Below, piece after piece: positions 56,907-64,000 of a stretch of DNA of 64,000 nucleotides. Position 1 is the stretch's first letter. Every line of letters starts with the position of its first letter. Where the stretch lies: NCBI RefSeq assembly GCF_019112545.1, contig NW_025064913.1, forward strand, positions 258,655-322,654, given 5' to 3'. A model generated the notes under the pieces. That model made no database searches. It saw nothing but the letters and a program-made list of their open reading frames with translations, and was not told where the DNA came from. This DNA is from Guyanagaster necrorhizus. Lineage: Eukaryota; Basidiomycota; Agaricomycetes; Agaricales; Physalacriaceae. Position numbers and translations under genes: made by a program.

Positions 56907-59228
56907 TTAGCGTGGATGTGAATACATTTTTCCTGACTGTTTAGTATAATTGAATAAGACATAGCCCTGAAGAGTCGTGCACTTTTTTTTTTTGAGAATT
57001 CGGCCGCCAAGAGTCTGGAAGTAAGGCAGTGGGCACTTGCCGTAGACGGCCACGTGGACACTTGGATGCGACTAAGTGCGTATAACTCGGCTGTATCTAT
57101 GCTACTGATGACTAACATATGTGATGAAGTTTAATGACTGGAATTCGACTTTCTTCCTGGGCGCAGACTGTATCCGCTCATCAGCTTCTCCTCTACCATC
57201 CCAAGGATCATCAAAATGATGACACATGATGGAATCCGATGCAGCCGTACCGTGTAACGATCCATAACACCGTAGTAGGAACCAAGAAAAAGGGATTCGA
57301 CTGATAGTGGATGGGTTCTGCCTCGAAGCCATTAGCACTTGGACCCCTTCTCGCAAATATATACGGTACAGTGCACGGAAGGCGAACAAAAGGCACTTTC
57401 AGTGTCGTGGTGGATGGATTATGGGAGCATAGAAGGGTTTCCTCCGTGAGTTCTATACCAAATTCCCTCGTTATGGGGCGCATATATTCAATTTTTAGCG
57501 CCTATTCGAATGCTCTGCTACCTTTTCCGGCCTTTCTAGTTCTTGTCAGATGGGAAACGGATCTAAGCCACGGCATGGGAGTACGTAGGCCCTCAGCATA
57601 ACGACGAACGACCCTTATGCAAAGCTACGATGGTGACTGCGACGAGTTGGTCTTGTGCCCATAGGGATGTCGATGGCGGATGTGAAGTGCGTACGGCTCA
57701 CTTTTTTTCTGGCTAATGACTAATAGAGCCGATGAAGAGGACGAAATAGCAAGACGTTCCATAAAAGGCGGAGGCCATACTCCCTGCACCCTTGCTCGCT
57801 TATACCCTCAGCGCACTCTGCTCTGGACATCTGTTTCACCTTCCGCTGTGCCTGGTATGAAGATGGAGGATGTGGGCGAAAATATTTTGTCAATGCCGGA
57901 GACGACCGTCATTAGGGATTAAACGTCTGTGTGCTTTACCCCACTCCTGGGTCCAAAGTACTGATCTTTTCCTTCTTCAATTACGAGCGGAGGAACAACT
58001 GGTCACACACAAATTATTGGTACGTATATTTTGTCGCGCTGAATGCCAATATTTGACGAAAAGTGTAGACCCAAGCGGATGTGTGGGCACCGAAGGCAGA
58101 TTTTGATATATACGTTCCGATCGTCACAGGTTCGTTTGGTTAGGCGCCTTTGTAATTAGAGGACGGGTGCGTTGTCTCTGTTTTTTTCTATCACTAGCGT
58201 CTCACAATTGAGTCCAGGCTTCGGTGCATGTATAGAGCTTTCCATGTATATGGCTCGTAGGCAATGCACATAGGGTTGTTCCACGAACCCTCGGGAAGGA
58301 GAAGCTTCGTGTCCTTGCCTTGTAGAAATTTTTAAACACCGGAATGAGAGCTCGCGCTTTTCTTTTATGTCCAAGAAACTCCTCTTTTTTTGCTCGAAAC
58401 CAGATTCGGTGCATCTGTGTCGTGGTGGGTGGTACTGCATCCGCTTTCAATGGCGCGCATCAATGACCACTCAAGGACCGCATCCATTTGGAGATTTGAA
58501 TCGACTAGTACAGTTATTTGGCATTTCATGATTCTTTAGACTGCCATCAGGTCAACCGTGTTCGAGAGCGTCTCTGTTTTGCTGCCCAACTGAATGCACC
58601 ATTCAGCAAACGCGGGATCACTATCAACGGTGTACCTACATTTCCTTTAACCGTTGATAGTAGAAACCGGGGTCCGTTCGGAGATCAATGACTGTGCCAT
58701 CTTCTGGAAAATCCGTACGTTTTTCTGTCCATCTCCAGGTCAATTTGGACTCAACGCCACACCATAGGGCCCAAGTACCGGCGTCTGGCAGGCATATATC
58801 ACGAGACCAGTAGATCCGACGGCAGACGCCCTGGTCTGCCCAGAACGCCACCGTCCGTGCAAGTAGGGCAGTTCAACGAGACCTGATCCGACGCGCGCCC
58901 AGGCACCCATCCTCTACCTTCAGATGAAGAATAGACACCAGTGTGGAGCTTCTTTACTAATGGAAAGTTGTTGCGACACTGACTCGTGAGTTCTCTTTGA
59001 ATTGTGGCTGTGTACAGTTTAATTTGCGCACTAACGGACCGTTCCCAGGCTCATAATGTTGTAGGTTTAAAAAGCGGCCGTTCCTTATTCCATGAAAAAA
59101 AAAACAACCAGGTAAGCAGTACTAAATACCGGGGCGATACCACGATTAAAAGAGTTTTCTCCTCAGATATAAATCTGCCCTGGCAGAAACGATGATCCCC
59201 GCTCCCCTTCGATCATACTCCAGACTTC
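56907..59228. other. intergenic, no gene recognised
   Basis: Short frames only on both strands. The promoter of the SSU1-like gene should be near 59100-59228. Confidence 0.35.
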
Positions 59229-60699
59229 ATGGCAGATCCTTCTAACAAAACCTTCAAAGATGTCATTAGGTGCGCTCGGTTTCATTATCCCATCGGTCCC
59301 GGCGACCATCTCAATTTGACTAAACGTTTTGTTCTAGACATTTCTCTCCGGCATGGTTCACTGTGAACATGAGCACTGGGATCCTCAGCATCCTCTTCCA
59401 CGACTTTCCCTATGGATCGGGATCCCCGGGAATGAGGATCGCCACCCTCGTGTTTTTCTTCATCAATTTCTGTCTATATATCCTCTTCACCGTTATTTCC
59501 GTCGTTCGTTTCATCATGTTCCCGGAACTATGGGGCATCCTGTGTCGGCATCCCGTCGAGAGGCTCTTCATCTGTGCTTTCCCGACAGGCGCGATCACTC
59601 TCCTCGCTATTGCGGTCAGTCTTATTCATGAGGACTATAGTTTTGGTGACAAGCCATTTCTGTATGTCATCTGGGCATTTTGGTGGTTGGATGTTGCAGG
59701 TTCTTTTCTGTGTTTTTTTGGTACGCTTCATGGGATGTAAGCGTTCCTCAGAAATCGGTGTAGCTAATTAACGGGTTCTGATCTGGTATCTCTAGGATGA
59801 TAGCGCATAAACATCCCACAATGCAGACGATGACATCGGCTTGGCTACTGCCAGTCATAAGTCTGATTGTCACATCCTCAGGCGGCGCCGTTTTATCCTC
59901 CTCGCTATACAACTACTCCCTTAACCACGCGCTAATCACCGCCACGTTTTCCGTATTCATGGTATCTATTGGTCTTTCGGTCAATTTGATGATTTTAACA
60001 GTATACCTCCTCCGCCTCATTGTCCGTGGCCTCCCGTCAGGTACTGGTGTATACTCCGTATTCCTCCCTCTCGGACCGACAGGTCGGGCAGGATACACCA
60101 TCCTTCTCCTGGGACATTTCTTCCGAACCGTGCTCCCGCTCCCGTACGGGTCCTCCGAACTCTTGACTGCTGGAACGACGGGCGAATCGGTAAACGTCCT
60201 GTGCACCACCGCCGCCGTCGCCCTGTGGTCGCTCGAATCCATGTGGCTCTTCTTCGCAATCCTCGGTATGTATACCGTCCTCCGCCAAACCCGCGTTCCC
60301 TTCAAATTGGAAATATGGGGCATCATTTTCCCGAACGTAAGTGGTGTGCTTTGTCTGATCGTCTTTGTTCCATGGCTCCAACTCGGTGTTCAGGGCGTGT
60401 ACGCTAACCTTACTCTGAGCCTTGCGAAAAGTTTGGACTCTCCGTTCTTTCGGGTCTGGGGAGCGGTGTATGCGGTCGCGACTTTAGTCATGTGGTGCTT
60501 AGTAGCTTCACGTACGCTAACACTGGTGTACAGTAAACAGATCTTTGAGGCTCCAAGTTTGGTCATGGTGGTGGAAGGGAAGAATGAATCAGAGCCGGAA
60601 TCGGAGCGAACGTATATTGATGCTGCAACGTCCACGTCGCCGTTGCCTCATTTTCTTCGGTCAGAAACGTTGACTCTTGAGGATGAGGTGGATTTCTGA
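59229..60699 (+). CDS. SSU1: SSU1-like sulfite efflux pump (TDT family)
   Basis: Exons 59229-59269, 59338-59736 and 59796-60699. Introns are GTGCGC...TTCTAG and GTAAGC...CTCTAG, and the product is 447 residues. After a short N-terminus, RHFSPAWFTVNMSTGILSIL is the signature start of the tellurite-resistance/dicarboxylate transporter (TDT, SLAC1-like) fold as found in fungal Ssu1. About ten membrane helices follow, including TLVFFFINFCLYILFTVISV, FICAFPTGAITLLAIAVSL, MTSAWLLPVISLIVTSSGGA and LMILTVYLLRLIV. The 50-residue C-terminal tail is acidic and cytosolic. Ssu1 exports sulfite at the plasma membrane. A malate-type TDT transporter (Mae1) is the alternative, but the AWLLPVI segment and length favour Ssu1. 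No neighbour suggests a cluster. Confidence 0.85.
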
Positions 60700-61556
60700 A
60701 GGAGGGAAAAATGTGGAACTGTCTGCCAAGTCCCAAGCAGTCGTAGGCTAGATCTTCCGATCATAGATTATAATACATGAAGGGTATTTTGTGACGAGTT
60801 TCATTTCAGTTGTGAATATTGCACGATGATCTCTAGAGACGGAGCGAGCGACCAACAATCTAGATGTCCCTTTTTTGCTGCTGGCCCCTTGAAATCTTCG
60901 TTCGGTATATGTTAATTCTCCCGTGTATTTTGCAAGTATGAGGAGAGGTAAAAGAACAAGAAAGGTCAATTAGGATACAAGACAGTCATGACAGAGTGTC
61001 CCAACTTTGATATCCTCCGCCAACCCAACAGTACAATCAAATTCCTGCATCCGAGAAACTGCACAGTCCCAGAATTCGCCGGTTTCATAGTCAGAATGTT
61101 TTCAAAACCAGTTGTACCAAGCTCACCTGCGATGGATAACGTACACCTTTTTCTTCAACGATGCGGCCAACACAATAACAGGATCGATATGGCCATGTCT
61201 AGCACCGCACCGAACTATATATGCCCTGTTTCTCTCCAGAGGAGCTTCACCACCCTATCAGAAATGACCTGCATTCTCCTTCTCAAAAACTGTGCTTCCT
61301 GACCTGCTGTCGACGTTTCTAATTCCTAAATATTGACATCGACACTCATTGATAGTTCCGAGTCGTCGGGGGAGAACACGTTCTAAGGTTTCATACGAGG
61401 TGGGAGCGCAATGCGTCATGCGTCCCCATCGCTCACGATGCTCAAATGCACTTCCACTCTTCACAACTAGACAATAAGCCGTTTCGACAACCCTCCCCTA
61501 CCACGCGCACTTGTATAAAAGCCGCAACAGCACCGGCACGTGGCGCGGTTGATCCT
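60700..61556. other. spacer between convergent genes
   Basis: 3' flank of the SSU1-like gene and of the minus-strand gene at 61557. Only short frames seen. Confidence 0.4.
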
Positions 61557-62472
61557 TTATCTAAAACCGATAGAAGAGGAAAACCATCGCTCTTGAAATT
61601 GCTGAGGAATATAACACGTGTGTCCTTGATCGCCATCCTCATTGACTAGCATGGTGTCAATTGTCTGTGGTTCTTCATTGTCGTGCCGTTGAGGAAGCCA
61701 TCCAGGAAAATCAGGCCTGAAGCTAGGCATACAGACAGCAGAATATTTTCCAGGAAAGAGGGTGAGATAGGAAGTAGAGACATCTTCCCATGAATGGAGG
61801 AGCGTAACGCCATCAGTCCCCACTAGGTCATACAACCATCCTCCTGTGACAAAGAGAACATGGTCTACCGGACTCTCCTCATCACAATATTCCTCTCGAT
61901 CGTCAGCCCATGGTCTGTTCACTACGTATCTCAGCCAAGAATCTACCGGAGGAACAGGAAGGTATACGCTGGTCGTCACAGACAAGCGCGTTGTCTCCGA
62001 TTCCGGTGTGGCATCTCCTATGATGGCCAATGCCACCAAGCTCATCATCCAAGATGTCAACGCCTACGTCGATTCCCATTCTTCGGCACACTTCCAGCAT
62101 GACCGGCCCCGCCCGTTGTTCATCCAGGACGGGATAAAACATAAACTGACTTAAAGTCAATTCGCCAAACCACTGATGAAATGTCTCTAGTGACGAAGAA
62201 AAGGAAGAATATATGGAGGTGCATTCACCACATGTACACTCAGAGAAGTCAAGGTAAGGCAGCCGCTCTTCCTCAGACGACCATGGTATTTTGCTAATAA
62301 GAGGTAAGGAAAGACATGATCTCAGTGGATCGAAGAGAAACGTCCTGACTTCGCGAAAAACTTCAAGTTCTATGTCCGTCGCGTTCTGCTCCATGTCCCA
62401 CTTCACCGGATCAGAAAATTGAAAGCCCCCCCTCGTTGACACCTTGTCTATTCCGAGAAGTTCGTGACCCAA
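61557..62472 (-). CDS. hypothetical protein, two exons
   Basis: Two long minus-strand frames overlap. The best join is exon 62472-62068 to exon 61994-61557 through a 73-nt GTAGGC...CGGAG intron, giving 280 residues. The first half has a CTCGEC motif (about residues 84-89) within LPYLDFSECTCGEC and a helical FHQWFGELTLSQFMFYPVLD segment. The second has WLRYVVNRPWADD, DHVLFVTGGWLYDLVG and SYLTLFPGKYSAVCMPSF. No membrane helix or signal peptide is apparent and no family is recognised. It may be the C-terminal region of an F-box-type protein, but no F-box is seen. The splice site is a choice by eye. Confidence 0.5.
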
Positions 62473-62589
62473 GGGTGACGTTCAAAGTTCTCCTTCCACA
62501 ACAATAGCAAATGGACCATGACGAAAGGTTGCATGTAGAGCATGACCTCGAGAGAGTATCTCCGGCGCAGATGATCAGATATGTGAATC

Positions 62590-64000
62590 GCAGACACTGT
62601 CAGAGCCTCTGACTGCTAGCACATGGCACTTGTGTGGCCTGTAAAATCTATAGCATAATATGGTTGTATGACTATAAATATAGGATCTAGTTTGGGTTAT
62701 ACTGTGATGTATGATTCTTCTTTCAAATCACTTGCTGCTAGGATACATTAGTGCAATTATAAATGTGGGTTTATGATCTTGGTTCGATTCTAGGGTCCAC
62801 TATGTTGTTCACATTTTGATGCATCTATTCTCATAAATTGAATGTTTTATCTAGACTATCTTGAGTATTTTGTTGCAATTTTTTCTAACATTAACTTGAA
62901 CAAGAAATTATCCCAAATTTATGCAAAACTGAACTCAGACAGTCAAGAATACTTTGTTGTACTTTTTAATCAATAATGACCTTCTATTGCACCAGAATGA
63001 TTGCATCTGTTTAGATGTGAAACTTCAATGAAAGAAAGCATTGTTTATAGTGCAGCTCAACCATCAGGTAGTTTCAACTTCTGATGAATCTTTGGATTGA
63101 TCAATGATTCTGAATCTGGTGAATTGCTCATCTCTTTCTCATTAAATAATAATTGGCAGCTTACTTTGTTTTTAACATATGGCACTTATCATTATTAGCC
63201 TCTGCTCTGTGTGTTTGAATATGCTGAGTGGTGATAATACTGAGTCCAAGCTCCTCACTTTGAACCATCTTATTTCATTAACATTCTGTGAAAATATTTG
63301 TTACTCACCAAATGTCTGGTGCAAATGTGAGTTTGGGATGTTAGTTCAATTTCAACAGTTCAAATTCTCACTAGCATGTGCATAATCATCATACTTGTTT
63401 CTTTTGGAGTCCTTGTTCTACTGTTAGGTTTTCACTGAATGCCTGAATTATCTTTTGCTAGAGTCTTCCAAGTAAATAAGGAGTAAGAATCTCTAAGATA
63501 GAAACTTTCTGGTAAAGTGGTCATTACTATATGATTCATATAGTCAGTTCAAACTCAATAGATGTATGCCACATCATTTTCCAGCCTTTTGTTCACTGAA
63601 TTTACTTGAACTCATGAGGTGAAGGGCTCTGAAAAGTCTTCAAAGATGGCTTTTCAAACTTTGAACCTGATGCTCTCTGAATATACTTTTAAACCACCCA
63701 CAGTGTCAAAGTCTCAATGACACTCTAATAGATTTAGACAAGGATCTTCACTGTATGAAAAATTCAATATTATAGTCATGCAGTGCAGTAATAACTTACT
63801 AAGACTCTGACTTCATTCACCAAGTAGTGCAATAGTTATTACTAAAGGTACTTACTGTGCTTGACTAAGAGTTAGTAAGAAAAGAGTAAGAATGCTCAAA
63901 GAACTTTGCTAGTAGTATGAATCTACATGACAAAGACCAATGCAGCTTACAAGTACTTACTTTACAAAGTGATATAAAAGTTAGCTCACAGAATGCATTA
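62590..64000. repeat. CpG-depleted repeat block at right edge
   Basis: From about 62590 CpG almost disappears and AT content rises, as in elements B and C. No LTR end, coding domain or terminal repeat was recognised. Repeated AGTACTTACT/AGTAAGA motifs cluster at 63780-63970. It is likely a decayed transposable element continuing beyond the window. Confidence 0.55.

Noticed and set aside
59913..60326. 137-residue minus frame over the SSU1-like gene
   Set aside because: Antisense shadow. The plus frame has clear transporter helices.
63179..63385. 68-residue plus frame in the right-edge block
   Set aside because: Sits in CpG-depleted, AT-rich repeat sequence and has no recognisable domain.
1..64000. 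CRISPR arrays, bacterial operons, rRNA genes, mating-type pheromone receptor
   Set aside because: No spaced short repeats, no rRNA sequence, and introns throughout show a eukaryotic genome. Hydrophobic pieces at 29-31 kb did not fit a Ste3-type receptor.

Overview
The window looks like nuclear DNA of a mushroom-forming basidiomycete (Agaricomycetes). Genes are split by many short GT-AG introns of about 40-75 nt with CTRAY-type branch points. Gene families typical of that group are present: a DUF6533 seven-helix protein, several large F-box proteins, an SSU1-like sulfite pump and a MED21-like gene. The retroelements recall the Ty3/gypsy elements of ectomycorrhizal Tricholoma (marY1 type). That genus-level link is a memory-based inference, not a search result.

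Bases 1-18340 are a stack of nested LTR retrotransposons. The oldest layer is a Ty1/copia fragment (D, minus, 17841-18340). A Ty3/gypsy chromodomain element (B, plus, 4288-9134 continuing at 17112-17840) sits in the gag of D. A second full-length member (C, minus, 9135-17111) sits in the chromodomain of B, flanked by an exact ACAAG duplication. A young member (A, minus, 1-4287, cut by the window edge) sits in the 5' part of B. B and C have lost nearly all CpG dinucleotides and are full of stops. A is CpG-rich and almost open. The primer-binding site of these elements is nearly complementary to a sequence in their own LTR just downstream of a TATA box, which suggests Tf1/sushi-type self-priming. 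An extra reading frame with a conserved membrane helix lies upstream of gag.

Bases 18495-62590 are CpG-containing gene space with modest gene density. In order: a 10-exon DUF6533 membrane protein (19162-20617), a small spliced hypothetical (20965-21535), a truncated tRNA-like 3' half (22271-22315), a Ser/Thr-rich single-pass surface protein (23074-24474), an F-box/LRR-like gene (25917-27292), a damaged MED21-like gene (27791-28294), a spliced hypothetical (33522-34195), a coiled-coil F-box gene (41152-42930), a small TM/coiled-coil protein (48121-48829), a zinc-binding F-box gene (52728-55118), an SSU1-like transporter (59229-60699) and a two-exon hypothetical (61557-62472). Long stretches between them hold no gene I can support.

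From about 62600 to the right edge the sequence is again AT-rich and almost CpG-free, like the decayed retroelements, but has no recognisable coding. The window is therefore a gene island between two methylation-eroded repeat blocks.
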